From positions 63,193,257 to 63,257,256 of the forward strand of contig NC_134023.1 in assembly GCF_040712315.1 (NCBI RefSeq): a stretch of 64,000 nucleotides of DNA, given 5' to 3'. Source of the DNA: Castanea sativa (taxonomy: Eukaryota; Streptophyta; Magnoliopsida; Fagales; Fagaceae). This document shows positions 1 through 10,499 of the stretch, one piece after another. The first letter of the stretch is position 1, and every line of letters begins with the position of its first letter. Both the position numbers and the translations under genes were made by a program. A model generated the notes under the pieces. That model was not told the origin of the DNA, made no database searches, and saw only the letters and a list, made by a program, of their open reading frames with translations.

Positions 1-240
1 TCCTCTCCGATCAATTTCAGCTATAATTGGCTTCACCAGCTGTTTCTCAATTCGATTCAAACCTCAAAATATAAAGTTATACCTCTTGCCTCCACAAGTG
101 GTAAACACTAGACAGTAGCGACTGTAGCAATTTTCCCCACTCTAACTATCATACACTTGTCCTTCAACATCTCCTTACCCCACTTGAGAGCTTCTTCCCA
201 CTGGTAACGAACAGATTGTCTTGTACACTTCCTCATCTTC
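1..240 (-). pseudogene. LINE reverse-transcriptase C-terminal remnant
   Basis: Read on the minus strand this stretch gives broken coding sequence. One frame has a Trp-Glu-Glu-Ala-Leu-Lys-Trp-Gly run followed by VGKIATVATV. After a frameshift comes VYHLWRQE and then a segment ending in Glu-Ala-Asn. The order resembles the C-terminal zinc-binding region of plant LINE reverse transcriptases, where a Tyr-His-(Ile/Leu)-Trp-Arg motif precedes an Asn-Ala-Arg-Ile-Phe motif. There are several stops and at least one frameshift, so it is not functional. The match is from memory of the family and is tentative. The element would extend beyond the left edge. Confidence 0.35.
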
Positions 241-408
241 TAGAAAAGGGACATACTTAGTCTATCTTCTTATGACAACTACAATTGGGAAAATTATATG
301 CAAACTGGGATCAAAATTAAGGTTTATCAATACCATGACTCCATGATTCTGTTTTAAGTTCGTCGTTTAGGACACTAGAGACTGGGGAAACAAAACAATC
401 ACTGAAAT

Positions 409-489
409 TGTTGGAGGCAGGGGTAGTAATTGGAGTAAAGTTGTAACAAGGTAGTCATACTAGGAGGTGCGGTTGGATCACCTCCTTTA
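409..489 (+). pseudogene. Nuclear copy of the plastid 16S rRNA 3' end (NUPT)
   Basis: The segment carries the near-universal 3' end of bacterial-type 16S rRNA: GTAACAAGGTAG at 442-453, GGTGCGGTTGGATCACC at 466-482, and the CCTCCTTT anti-Shine-Dalgarno terminus at 481-488. The preceding GGCAGGGGTAGTAATTGGAGT matches the plastid form rather than mitochondrial 18S. Compared with the canonical sequence, most changes are C to T or G to A (GTCGTAA reads GTTGTAA, GCCGT reads GTCAT, GGCTGG reads GGTTGG). That is the expected signature of cytosine-methylation decay in an inactive nuclear insertion. Only about 80 bases are recognisable, so it is not an rRNA gene. Confidence 0.85.
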
Positions 490-939
490 AGTACCTTCAT
501 TTATTGTTCCACCAGATTTGCACATATTGGAGCCTTGGCCTAAGCTAAATTCTCACCATTATACCAAATCTTGCTTCTCAACATAATACATTTTTTTCGC
601 AAAACACGTTTCATGGCCTTTTTTTTTCTTTGATTTTCTGTGTGCCAGAAATAAGTTTATTTAGCTATATTTTGCCCGGTCTGGGCTACATGGAGCACCG
701 TGCACCACTCAACATCTTAGTATGTCGAGACAATTTGATCATTTAGTGTAGCCGACCATAATTGACTTTGGTGAAAGAGTTTTGCAGATGAAATGGTCCT
801 TATGTCAATTCTATCTTGAGTTGCAATTCACATTTGTTATGTTGCAATCCAATGATAAATAGCGTTGGTAAAAAACTATCAGGAAGTAAAATAAAATTCT
901 CGTCCCTCGGCTTTTTGTATTAGACACTGACAGTAAAAG
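490..939. other. Intergenic, nothing recognised
   Basis: AT-rich sequence without an open frame of note. I see no repeat boundary and no RNA-like structure here. Confidence 0.5.
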
Positions 940-1185
940 AGCTCTTTTAAGTTCATTTGGGTTTGGGTTCTATGAGAGCTTTTTTTTTTTTTTCTAGCTC
1001 AATACCAATGGATAATTGTGTGTAACCTACTAAGCCCATATACACACAAACAAAAACTAAAGACAACACTTTTTGCCCACCAGAAGAGGTAGCATTAGAC
1101 AAGGTGCTTGAATTAGACGAAAAGGAGCATACCATGTGTATATGAAGCCTGTTTTGAAGCGTAGGTGAGCATATTAAGAACACCT
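940..1185 (+). repeat. Third, internally deleted copy of the block seen at 6.25-7.38 and 28.17-29.35 kb
   Basis: It begins with GGGTTTGGGTTCTATGAGAG, a poly-T run and CAATACCAATGGATAA, as at 28176-28235 and 6251-6305. It then jumps to the ACAACACTTTTTGCCCACC and GAAGAGGTAGCATTAGACAAGG stretch, which corresponds to 29195-29275 and 7240-7315, and ends with the GAAGC...TTTTGAAGCGTAGG segment. The roughly 900 bases between these parts in the other two copies are missing. Confidence 0.75.
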
Positions 1186-1998
1186 AAAAAAAAAAAAAAA
1201 AAAAAGAACACCACTAAATTTTTGGTTATTTTTTTAGGTTGGATAATTCAAGAGTTACAATGGGAGGGGAGATTTAAGAAATATTTAGAGGTGCTAGTTA
1301 ACCTACAAGACTCTTGGACTAAACCAAACTTATTGGTTTGAATTAAGTTGTAACATACTTTAAAAAAAATTAAGAAAAAAAAATGAAAGTCTCACAAAAA
1401 CTCTCTTTCATAAGTTTTTTGCACAAAATCAACAAAAATTCTATGACCACACACTTTAACACAACTTAGACACATGGCAAGTGAATTACTGTTCACTAAG
1501 CTCTTGCAATGAAAATGAGTTTGGAAACACTAGAAAATCACAAATCGTTACCCAATCAATTTTGCAAGTGACCACTTTTATAATGTTGAGTCAGTGATTG
1601 TTGCCTAACCCCCCACGTCTCTCTTTTTATTATTATTATTATTATTATTTATTGTTATTGAGAATCAACCACCCACGTCTCCGGTTCTCTCATTAAACTA
1701 TTCTTCCTAATGAAAAGACCAAGTTTAAATACTCTTCTTATTTAAGATATTCTTCCTACTAATGTTCACTTAAGGATTTAGTCATAAGATTCTTAAAAAT
1801 AATGATAATAAAATTAAATTAAGAGAGAGAGAGAGATATTGTATCATAAGAATTAGATATTAATGGCTAATTTCTTAGATCCACTTTTGAAATACACTAG
1901 TATATACCCGTGCAAATTAATTAAAAATTATAGTTTAAAAATTACAAATATTACTAAAATTATCATAAGTGAGATAGTCAAAACTCTAAATTAACAAT

Positions 1999-1999
<1 letters not shown>
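1186..1999. other. AT-rich intergenic
   Basis: Holds a poly-A run at 1186-1205, a (TTA)n run near 1629-1650 and a dispersed repeat at about 1239-1315 (CAAGAGTTACAA ... AGGTGCTAGTTAACCTACAAGACTCTTGG). The repeat recurs in diverged form near 57290-57385 and partly near 42030-42060. No gene seen. Confidence 0.5.
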
Positions 2000-2043
<44 letters not shown>

Positions 2044-2066
2044 CACACACAGAGAGAGAGAGAGAG
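2000..2066. repeat. Compound microsatellite (AC)n(AT)n(AC)n(AG)n
   Basis: About 15 AC units, then AT units, a short AC stretch and about eight AG units in direct succession. Such compound tracts are usually polymorphic. Confidence 0.95.
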
Positions 2067-3192
2067 CAATTTGACTTAGGGACTATGAATTGTGCAAGTT
2101 TTATTATATAAAAATAAAATTTATAATAGATTATTAAATTAATTAAAAATATATATTAAATTTTATACTATATGTCTTGCAATTTTTGGTAATAAATTTT
2201 GGTAGGATTACAATTTTAAATATCTTGAAACTTAAATAATATAGTTCACCTAATTAAAGCATCCTAACAAATAATAAGATAAATAGAGTTTCAATTGGAG
2301 GAGTGGAAAGTTTCTTGGAACTTTAAGTAATACTAGAATTTCTTCTAAAAAAAGGGTAATACCAGAATTGTAGGCAAACATTGATTACTATTAGATTTAA
2401 GGGTCAAAAAACGCTCATAGTAATGCCATTATTATGAGTCCAATTGATGGGACAGAAGATTTGGACTCTATTATTACTTCATAGAAATTAGTGATTGAGG
2501 CATTAACTCTTCTAATTAAAGGGGGAAATAAAAACCACAACATTAACTCTCCATTCTCTTCCAAATCATCATCTTCTTCCTCTCATCTTTCTCTTTGCAC
2601 TATGTACTTTCAGGCCTCCACCATTCATAAAATGCTCAAGATTAAATTGTAAATCCAAGTTGTCTTTATTTTGTTTTAATAAACATGATTACCATTTTGC
2701 AAACTCATTTATTATGGAAGGAGTACAGGAGTATTGTTTTGCCATTAATTAACCACAGTATATGGTCTGAATAAAGGAGAATTTTTTTTTTCATCCATTG
2801 AGTTTTGTGTTTTGGCAATACCTAGAGTAAAATTTGTCATGAGAGTTTTAGATATACTTAGCCTCAACAATCGCTCTCTAAAACAATGGTGACTTTGGCC
2901 ATATATTTCTAAAATTTTCGAGTACCTCAAGACAATATTGTTAAGAAATCAATGGTGATGGCCTGAGAGTACATAGTGCAAGAAGAAAGATGTGAGAGAG
3001 GATGAGAGGAGGAAGATGATGACGTGGAGGAAAGTGGAGAGTTGATGTAGTATTTTTCCCCTTTAATAAGAAAAGTTAATATTTAAATCACTAATTTTTT
3101 GAGAACAATTATGACATTACCATGTGTGCTTTTTCACCCTTTGATATAAAAGAAATCAACGATCTCAAAAATATGTAATTTGAACTCATCTC

Positions 3193-3205
<13 letters not shown>
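2067..3205. other. AT-rich intergenic
   Basis: No coding region found. The short minus frame at 2745-2930 has no recognisable domain and lies in low-complexity sequence, so I do not call it. Confidence 0.5.
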
Positions 3206-3229
<24 letters not shown>

Positions 3230-3981
3230 GGTGTGTGTGTGTGGGGAATTAAAGGACCTGGGTAGGTATTTGGGCCTTTGGGCTCTGTTAAGAAGGGTCA
3301 GTTCATTCTTGACTAAAGGCCTTTAGGACTGCAAGTTGGCTCGCAAGCCGAGGGTCCGAGGATTCATTCGAGGAAAAATCTCTCCTCGGACAGACCCATG
3401 ATGACTTGGAGATTCGCTAGAAAGATCAAAGCAGAGTTCTGGAAAGACTGTAGGTTAAAGAGGGGAGCCAAGTATCCTCTAGACGCACCGGTGTGAGAAA
3501 ATATCTCAAAAAAAAGCTGCTACCTCCACATTAAAGACCCTACACCTACCTTCCTGGCCGCATTAATGGGGAAGTGACCCCTGAACAGTAGAATGGAACC
3601 TTCTGGCTATTATTTAAAGATTTCAAGAAGGAGGTGGAAGGGGATTTTGGTGACACGTGGGTGAAGAAAAGAGAAGAAGTATTTAAGAGGAGAAGAGAGT
3701 AAAAAGAAGAGGGGGAGGTTAGCAAAAACGGAAAAAAGAACGATAATGTTCAAGGAAGAAAGAGAGATAATAGAGAAATTGTCCTCGGCTTACGCCCGAG
3801 GAGGTTCATTTGTCATAATCGTTTGTTATTAGCAAATACTGTAACACTTAAGCCTATTTGTCAAGTCTCCAACACCCCTAAAACTAGATTTCAAATCCAC
3901 ACTCTACAAATTTTATTGTTTAAGGCTCATTGGGCCTGAGCCCACTTTGTCTTTGGGTCCAGGTGCAATTGTGCACTTACA
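3206..3981 (+). mobile_element. Solo LTR of a retrotransposon, probably Gypsy-type
   Basis: The sequence is richer in GC than its flanks and has LTR termini: TGTG at the left, expanded into a (GT)n microsatellite that ends at TGTGGGGAATTAAAGG (from 3240), and GCACTTACA at the right. ATATA lies next to both ends, which would be a 5-bp target duplication but is uninformative because both flanks are AT repeats. A related, diverged LTR in the opposite orientation lies at 50485-51287. Both share a GGGCC...GGGCT stretch, a CTCCTCGGA block, a GCATTAATG-GAAGTGA block and a CTATTA-TTAAAGA-TTCAAGAA block in the same order. No internal retrotransposon genes are present, so it is best read as a solo LTR formed by recombination. 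Confidence 0.7.
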
Positions 3982-4399
3982 ATATATATATAATTTAAGG
4001 TGAAGATAATTTTAAAAAATAAATAAAATTAAGGTGAGGACATAGGGTAGACAAAGTTGTCCTTATTGGTATGCTTCATTTTTTTTTTTTTTAGCTATAT
4101 ATATTTCCTTTCAAATTTTTTAAACTTTTTTATCCAATTGTTGAGAGTAAAAATTAATTTTTAATTTTAGTCATTGAAAAGTATTACAATTGGTAAGTAC
4201 TACACCAAACCATAATCTCATCTATATTTTATCTAAAAGAAATATTACACTTCTATTAAGTCATCTCATTTTTCGCGTCATCATTATATCAATATTCTTT
4301 TCATATTTATTTTTTATCTTTAACTTTTTTTACAATAATAAATATATAAATATATTGACTTTTTAAATTCATTTTTAAATTTACATATTTTCTATACAT
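3982..4399. other. AT-rich intergenic
   Basis: Poly-T and AT-rich sequence only. No gene or recognised repeat. Confidence 0.5.
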
Positions 4400-4677
4400 A
4401 TTCATCACAGGAGGTTTACGTGGGACGATTCACCAAAATCAAAAATCCACAAACAAACTTGTTGAAAACCCACAAACAAAGTGCACCGACCCTCTCCATC
4501 TTGTTTGTTCCAGGTCGCCGGCGACGGTAAGAGATCTGCTTCAACTCGATAACGGTGGCTCGACGGCGACAAAAACCCACCATCAATCCCAGCAACAAAC
4601 ACCCTAACAAATCCAAATCCAAATCCAGCAGTGGCAAGAAAAAAGCAAAGAAGAGAAAGCGCAGAGAAACTCGCCAT
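4400..4677. other. GC-richer segment of unknown origin upstream of IQD copy A
   Basis: A local rise in GC with CGCCGGCGACGG and GGTGGCTCGACGGCGAC motifs, in a region otherwise near 30% GC. A 113-codon minus frame crosses it (4405-4746) and begins with a hydrophobic leader-like stretch, but I recognise no protein and the frame runs into pseudogene sequence. The segment ends exactly where similarity to the other IQD copies begins (about 4678), so it marks a duplication breakpoint or a leftover 5' leader of another gene. Confidence 0.4.
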
Positions 4678-4800
4678 TGTTATTGGTATTTTAACTTCTT
4701 TTTCTAAACTGATGCGTATATGTACTACCAGAAACCGTACAAGCACAGTTGCAGAATCAATTAAAACCTTCTTAGGCCAATGTGATTTATTGGTTCCCCA

Positions 4801-6125
4801 ATGGCTAAGAAGAAGAGCTGGTTCGACATAGTGAAGAGGTTCTTTATTAGAGAGACAAACTCAAAGCCAGCAAAGGTAAAATGACTTGCCTCCACTTCTG
4901 CTCTGCTGATGAAGTGGCTGTTACAACTGCTCAAGTTGCTGCTGAGGTTGTTGAGTTCACTGGCAACCCTCACTCTGACTATCAATAACTACCCTAAAGC
5001 TCTTGCAGTCCATTGTAATTATTCAGTCACAAGGCTGCACAAGAATATTTGGAATGGTGGAAGGCACTTGGAATTATGTTGGAAGTGAATAATCGCAGAA
5101 TTGGAAAGACAAGATGACAAGGGTATGTAATACAAGAACTGGCTTATTCTATTTTGAACAACACAACTCTCGTAAAAAATCTGTTCCTCATGTCTCTCTT
5201 TCAAGAATATTAGTCTTCGGCCTGTCTAATTAACTATATTACTTAATAGTATTTAACTTATTTCGTCTTTAAGTTATGGGTGGCAAAATGTTATGACTTT
5301 CAGATAGACACAAACAAACAAAGAAGTTGGGGTGACAGTGTATTTTCAAAGAAGGAGGCTGATGCATTTTTTGAGTGGGAAAGAGGCCATGCTTAAGAGA
5401 GAATGGATAAAGGAATAGTGGTTTATCCATCTGGTAAGGTCCTTTTGCTTTATGATCTTTTGATTATATATTTCTCAAATTTTTTTGGTTCAACTAATGA
5501 TGCTTTCAACTGAAAATATTTATAGAAGTCAGCTGATACGGATTGAACCATAGTAAATGGATGATGGAGGCACTGGTTGGACCAATGGGTAGATACACAA
5601 ATTACCCTAAGAAGAGAACTTGAAGATTTGGACTTGGCTTTGACTTCAAACCCAAGACAAAGAGATGACTATGAAAAGAGGCAACTTTAGCTAAGAAATG
5701 TTTCCGAGTAAGTTGGAAGGATTGGATTCTCGAACATTTGTTCTCAGAGGATCAATTCATCATAGGAGGCAATGCTCATTGGGAAATCATAATTCTTTCC
5801 AACTTACATGAATGCAACTGAATCAGCAAAGGCAAAAGCAAGATCAATGAGCTCCTCAGCTTGCCAAAAATAAGGCCTAGGAATTTCAATACATGCTCTG
5901 AAAATTATTCACCATATATAAGAATAAACTCAAATCCTCTACTACTACTACTGAAGTACCAAGTGGTGGTAGGATTGGCAAGACTAGTGATTTCTGGCAA
6001 AGATCTCCAGGCCCTACAAAATCCAGTTGGAAGGAAAAGGATCTCAGCTTCAACTTAGAGTGCTCAATGCAGATTTTGGACAGACATGGCTTCAGATGAT
6101 TTTAGAAGTGTGTCAAGTTGGAGTG
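4801..6125 (+). pseudogene. IQD-family calmodulin-binding protein pseudogene, copy A
   Basis: IQD proteins bind calmodulin through repeated IQ motifs and associate with microtubules. Exon 1 reads MAKKKSWFDIVKRFFIRETN and is followed by GTAAAA, a donor-like end. The next exon has lost its 5' half: sequence resumes in the Ala/Val-rich part near 4912, then jumps to SIVIIQSQ, a degenerate IQ segment, at about 5006-5030. Later pieces include WGDSVFSKKEADAFF (about 5320-5370), the LEDLDLALTSNP region (about 5620-5650), ATESAKAKARSMSS (5817-5857) typical of the IQD C-terminal DUF4005 region, and DRHGFR near 6075. Premature stops, frameshifts and missing exons make it non-functional. It pairs best with copy C (26108-27990) and lies in the same order relative to a PHF5A tail. 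Confidence 0.8.
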
Positions 6126-7036
6126 GAGAACAGAACATAGTCTGTAATTTAATTTAGTTTGAATAGTTAAACAATGGGATGCTATTTCGCCTCATCATCA
6201 AAGGAGTAGCTCACTGTAATGCATTGTAATTCTACTCTACTCCCCTAAGTGTACTGAGGTTTGGGTTGTATGAGGTTTTTTTTCTCTGTTTAATACCAAT
6301 TTATAAGTGTGAACTGTAACCCACAGCATGCAAAAATAAATAAACTTATGTATTTTACCTTACCAAAAATTACTTTATTTATTTTAACTACCCACTTTTT
6401 AAACACATCTTACATCTCATTTTCTTATTTTGTAATACAGCTAATTAAAATAATATTTTTTTTATCCTTCCCAATTCCAAAACCTAGCAGCAAGTCAGCA
6501 AGTTCTATCTATTAAATAAAAAATAATAAAAATAAAAATAAAATCACCAAACCCAACAGCAACCACCCCCCATAAAAACCCAGCAACCCAAAATCCACTT
6601 CACAACTACCTAGCAACTTTCAGACAAAACCCAACAACCACAGCTCCCGCACACAAAGCCCAACAACAGCCCAAAAAAAACTCAACAACCCATGCCAATG
6701 GCCAGTGCGACCACTTGTGACCCATCAACCCCACGACCCAACAACCCCACCAATACCCTGCAACCACTATTACTGGGCCACAAAACCCAGAAACCATGGC
6801 TACTATGCCGCAAAACCCAGCAACCCATGCATATTGCCACTGCCACCACCCATAACCCATCAACCCCACGACTCTTGACCCAACAACCTTCCACAAAACC
6901 CATCAGCCACAGCCCAATCAATTTGCAAACCCACACCCTCCACAATGCGTATTGCCGTTGGAACTCCTTAGCCTTGCATGATGCAGAGTCTTCTATCCTC
7001 CATTGCTAGCCCAAAAGATTTTTGTCAATGTAATTG

Positions 7037-7080
<44 letters not shown>

Positions 7081-7400
7081 ATAAAATAAGAGGGTAAAAA
7101 TGATTTGCATTTTGTACAGTAGACATCTATTTTTAGATGTTACTGTATCATTTTGTAAAAACTTAACACATTGATGAAGTACGAGATGAGATGTGTTGGG
7201 GGTGGTTTTGTGTGATTCTATGTATTCGGTACTTTATTTTACAGACAACTGTTTGTGTCCACTACATTGAAGAAGGAAGAAAAACTATCATCCAATAAGA
7301 GGTACCATTAGGCAAGGTACTCGAATTACTAGAAAATGGGCATTCACATCCATGTGCATATGAAGCACATTTTCAAGCGTAGGATAGTGCATTACAATAT
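6126..7400. repeat. Block A spacer with CAACCC-rich tract and (GA)n, paralogous to 28.0-29.36 kb
   Basis: After the IQD remnant the sequence follows 28020-29360 almost in step: the GTTTGGGTTGTATGAG stretch, a CCAACAACC/CCCAGCAACCC-rich strand-asymmetric tract (6550-6960), a GA repeat at 7041-7076, then TTGTACAGTAGACAT and a shared AAGGTACTCGAATTACT. The open frames here (6606-6896, 6682-6945, 6692-7009) arise from compositional bias and are not called. Copy C has about 140 extra bases at 28700-28840 relative to this copy. Confidence 0.75.
7041..7076. repeat. (GA)n microsatellite
   Basis: About 18 uninterrupted AG units, at the same position as the (GA)n at 29002-29028 in the paralogous block, so the repeat predates the duplication. 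Confidence 0.95.
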
Positions 7401-8142
7401 CAAATGTTATAAATTGTGCTGGATATAGGGCCTAGGCCAGCCCAATTAGGGAGCCATTATGAGCCCAACCAAGCTGAAGGGGGCTTACTCTTCCAAGCTA
7501 TTATAAGGGACTAAGAAAACCGTATTATTAAACAACATGGCAAGTTCGCTTCATGAAGAATTTACTACAACGACAACTTGATCAACTAAGGTACACATCC
7601 TAATAGTCTCTGAAGTACCTGCATTTTCACTCACACAAAGATTATACCACATACAGCCACTGCCCTCAAGATACTTGACATTAAGTCTGGTACATAAAAC
7701 CGGATCATTAACTTGAGATTAATGCACAAAACATAATAGGCAAAATAATATCAGAAAGAGAGAATCAAATTAAGGCTTAAGTTAGTCTAACCTCTCAAAT
7801 AAAGTTAAACTTCCTATAAGATCCACCAACTCTGATCTGGAATCCATTTAGGGCAGCTCATGTACACAACAAAAAACAATCATAGTAGTCCAAACAGAAG
7901 CTTTTGTAAGTAACAAGCGAAAATTCAGTAGTATCTACGAAAACAAACTTAATACTTTAAAATAGCTCCAGCATTTCAAATATGCCGTCTTCAGCAACGC
8001 TTAAGCATAATAAAAGCAATGTAAAAGCCAACATATGTGTCTATACTATGCTCATCATCCTAACATATCAAGATTCTTCATCTCAAACTAAGTAAATAAA
8101 AATCAGTTTAACAGCAGTACACATATGTCTATCCAATTCTCA
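7401..8142 (-). pseudogene. Copy of the PHF5A 3' flank without a gene
   Basis: Collinear with 29360-30124, the sequence 3' of the PHF5A stop on the minus strand. Shared anchors include GCCTAGGCC near 7430, CAAGATACTTGACATTAAG near 7668 and GCAATGTAAAAGCC near 8017. Small indels separate the copies. It continues directly into the truncated PHF5A tail. Confidence 0.75.
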
Positions 8143-8215
8143 TCATCTTTTCTTAAAACAATATTTCTTACGTTCATAGAATAGGTCCGTTTTGGCACTC
8201 CCTAAATTGACAATT
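8143..8215 (-). pseudogene. Truncated PHF5A copy: last 24 or so codons only
   Basis: Read on the minus strand it matches the C-terminus of the intact PHF5A (30125-30457), from about Val-Asn-Leu to Lys-Lys-Arg-stop, with the stop TGA at 8145-8143. One glycine codon has become cysteine and a lysine codon at the break has changed. Similarity to PHF5A stops after GACAATTATTGA, and the upstream 5/6 of the coding sequence is absent. A second copy with the same break and the same continuation is at 16972-17050, so one truncated copy was made from the other. Confidence 0.85.
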
Positions 8216-8229
8216 ATTGATATTTTTCT

Positions 8230-8425
8230 TCTTTTTTTCTTTTTTTTTTTCTTTTTGTTCACAATATTTTCACAACACTTTCGTAACAAATTTTAATCGA
8301 CTGGTTATTATTGGTTTTTTTGGGTGGGCAAAAAAGAAATTTAAATAGTGGATTTAAATTAGAACCAATAACAACTTACCACTACAATTTGTTGTGAAAA
8401 TGTTGTAGATATAGCAGGTTATGGG
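8230..8425. mobile_element. MITE-like inverted repeat, AACAA...TTGTT family
   Basis: The left part reads CACAATATTTTCACAACACTT and CGTAACAAATTTTAATCG. The right part ends with AACAACTTACCACTACAATTTGTTGTGAAAATGTTGTAG, its approximate reverse complement, with GGTTATTATTGGTT / AGAACCAATAACAAC as inner arms. Close relatives lie at 10340-10495, 17085-17235 and 17645-17765. No coding content. Superfamily not determined. Confidence 0.6.
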
Positions 8426-8449
8426 TACAATATTTTTACAAAAATAGTC

Positions 8450-8880
8450 ACAATAAAATCTATGTAACTGTTTTTTTTTTTTTAATGTGATAAGTTGTTA
8501 ATGGTAGATAAAAAAAAAAGTGACGTTAGTAGTAAAGTACAAATAAAACTAATAACAACTTGCTACATAAACTTTATTATGAAATTATTGTGAAAATAAA
8601 ATCTATGTAACTTTTTTTTTTTTATGTGATAAGTTGTTAATGGTAGATTAAAAAAAAAAGTGATGTTAGTAGTAAAGTTCAAATAAAACTAATAACAACT
8701 TGCTACATAAACTTTATTATGAAATTATTGTGAAAATAAATTTATGTAACTTTTTTTTTTTTTTATGTGATAAGTTGTTAATGGTAGATTAAAAAAAAGT
8801 GATGTTAATAGTAAAGTCCAAATAAAAACTAATAATAACTTGCTATGTAAACTTTATTATGAAATTATTATGAAAGCATT
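8450..8880 (+). repeat. Three tandem copies of a unit of about 143 bp
   Basis: Each unit runs from ATAAAATCTATGTAACT, a poly-T stretch and GTGATAAGTTGTTAATGGTAG, through AGTGA(C/T)GTTAGTAGTAAAGT and AACTAATAACAACTTGCTA, to TTTATTATGAAATTATTGTGAAA. Units begin near 8451, 8596 and 8738. A diverged one-and-a-half-unit version follows the second PHF5A tail at 17285-17540, showing that the two regions are duplicates beyond the gene fragment itself. Confidence 0.8.
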
Positions 8881-8959
8881 GTGTCAATTGCACAATCTTT
8901 TTGTTTTTAAAGAAAAATAGCACTAATTTAATAAGTCTAAAAACGCAATAAAATATCAT

Positions 8960-9825
8960 AATCTATTAACTATATATAAAAAGAGGCAAGGCCTCAACAG
9001 TGCCATTTTGGTTTATTGAGCCACTTTGTCTTCTTCTTTTTTCTTTTTTTCTTTTTATCAAGTTTTGAATAGTAGCTATAGTCCCAAGTGGCGCTGTAGC
9101 TACAGTAGCTACAGTTTTTTTTCTCAGCCTTCGGTTTGTACTTTTTTTTTTTTTCGTATTATATATATTGTTATACTGACACAATAAATTTTACAATATT
9201 TTCACAATTATTGAGGTGTCAATTTCTTATAAGTCAAAATAAAATAATAAAATATGGAACTGTGACCAACCACAACTGAAAATAAATATTTTGTGAAAAT
9301 ATTGTGACACTTGTTAAATGAAGGTGTAAAAACTATAATACCTTTGGTTTGTTCAATAAGTACTTTTTTTTTTAGTTATCGATTTGTGCTCTTTTTTCTA
9401 CTAACTATATAAAAAGAGGCAATGTCTCTACAGTGCCCCTTTTGATGTAGTGAGCCATTTTTTTTCCCAAGTTTTGAATAGTTGCTACAATGTCACTTTG
9501 GTTTGTTCAAGTGGCACGGTAGCTACAGTGTTTTTTTTTTGTACTTTTTTTTCTTTTAAATATTTATAAGAACCCGCATATATATTGTTATATTGACGCA
9601 ACAAATTTCACAATATTTTCACAATTATTGAGGTGTCAATTTCTTATAAGTCAAAATAAAATAATAAAATATGAAACTGTGATCAACCACAACTGAAAAT
9701 AAATGTTTTGTAAAAATGTTGTGACACTTGTTAGGTGAATGTATAAAAACTACAATACTTTTGGTTTGTTCAATATGTACTGTTCATTGTTTTTTTTTTT
9801 TTTAAATTTCAGTCATCGATTTGTG
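8960..9825 (+). repeat. Tandem duplication, two units of about 430 bp
   Basis: Unit 1 (about 8970-9385) and unit 2 (about 9405-9825) share ACTATATA(T)AAAAAGAGGCAA at the start, a TTTTGAATAGT(A/T)GCTA stretch, GCTACAGT, TTGTTATA(C/T)TGAC(A/G)CAA, then ATTGAGGTGTCAATTTCTTA and GTGACACTTGTTA. A third partial start lies at 9835-9905 and another related ACTACAGTAATTTCGCTACAG motif near 10212. No coding capacity. Confidence 0.75.
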
Positions 9826-10148
9826 CTCTTTTTTTTTATATATAAAAAGAGCGAATACGCTCATGAATAGTGTTATGAACAGTATTTTTGGTTTAGTGAC
9901 TTGCCTTTTTCTCCCTTTTTTCCCCCTCAAGCTCACCAACTTGGTTTGAGCTTTTATTTTTCTTTTAAATAATCTTTATACGTTTACTTTCTACTTGTAA
10001 TGTAAACTTACATTGTATACACATAAAAAGTAGCAAGTATTATATACATTTGCACAAAAAAAAAAAAAGTACAAATTTTGCAAATGTGTATAATATTTAC
10101 CAATTTTTATGTGTTTACAATATAAATTTACATTGTAAGTCCAATGTA

Positions 10149-10155
<7 letters not shown>

Positions 10156-10194
<39 letters not shown>

Positions 10195-10199
10195 AAGAG
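10156..10199. repeat. (TA)n microsatellite
   Basis: About 22 TA units without interruption. Confidence 0.95.
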
Positions 10200-10339
10200 T
10201 GAATGAGAAAAACTACAGTAATTTCGCTACAGTAGTTTTGGTTTATTTAACTTTCACTGTTTTGCTGGCTTTTTTTTTTTTTTTTTTTTTGTGAATGCAT
10301 AAAGTTGTAGTATATTTGCTATATTATTTTTGGTTTGTC

Positions 10340-10495
10340 CACAATAATTTTCACAGCACTTTCATAACAAATCAAATATGGTAAATTGTTATTGGTTCTA
10401 ATTTAAACTTACCAATAAAATTACTTTTTTGCCCACCAATAACAACTTGTAATAACCTACTACTTATAATTTGTTGTGAAAATGTCATGGACATA
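10340..10495. mobile_element. MITE-like inverted repeat, same family as 8230-8425
   Basis: The left arm has TTTTCACAGCACTTTCATAACAAAT and the right arm TAATTTGTTGTGAAAATGTCATGG, with inner arms GTTATTGGTTCTAATTTAAAC and CACCAATAACAACTTG. No target duplication could be fixed. Confidence 0.55.
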
Positions 10496-10499
10496 ACAT

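Noticed and set aside
409..489. Functional rRNA gene
   Set aside because: Only about 80 bases of the 3' end with many substitutions; no further rRNA sequence alongside.
4405..4746. 113-codon minus-strand frame with a hydrophobic start
   Set aside because: Overlaps pseudogene sequence and a duplication breakpoint, has no recognisable domain, and its composition follows the local GC-rich patch.
6606..7009. Trp/Val-rich (minus) and Pro/Thr/Asn-rich (plus) frames
   Set aside because: Both strands of one CAACCC-rich tract; composition artefact shared with the paralogous block.
8450..8880. CRISPR-like array
   Set aside because: Contiguous tandem repeats of about 143 bp without spacers, in a plant nuclear context.
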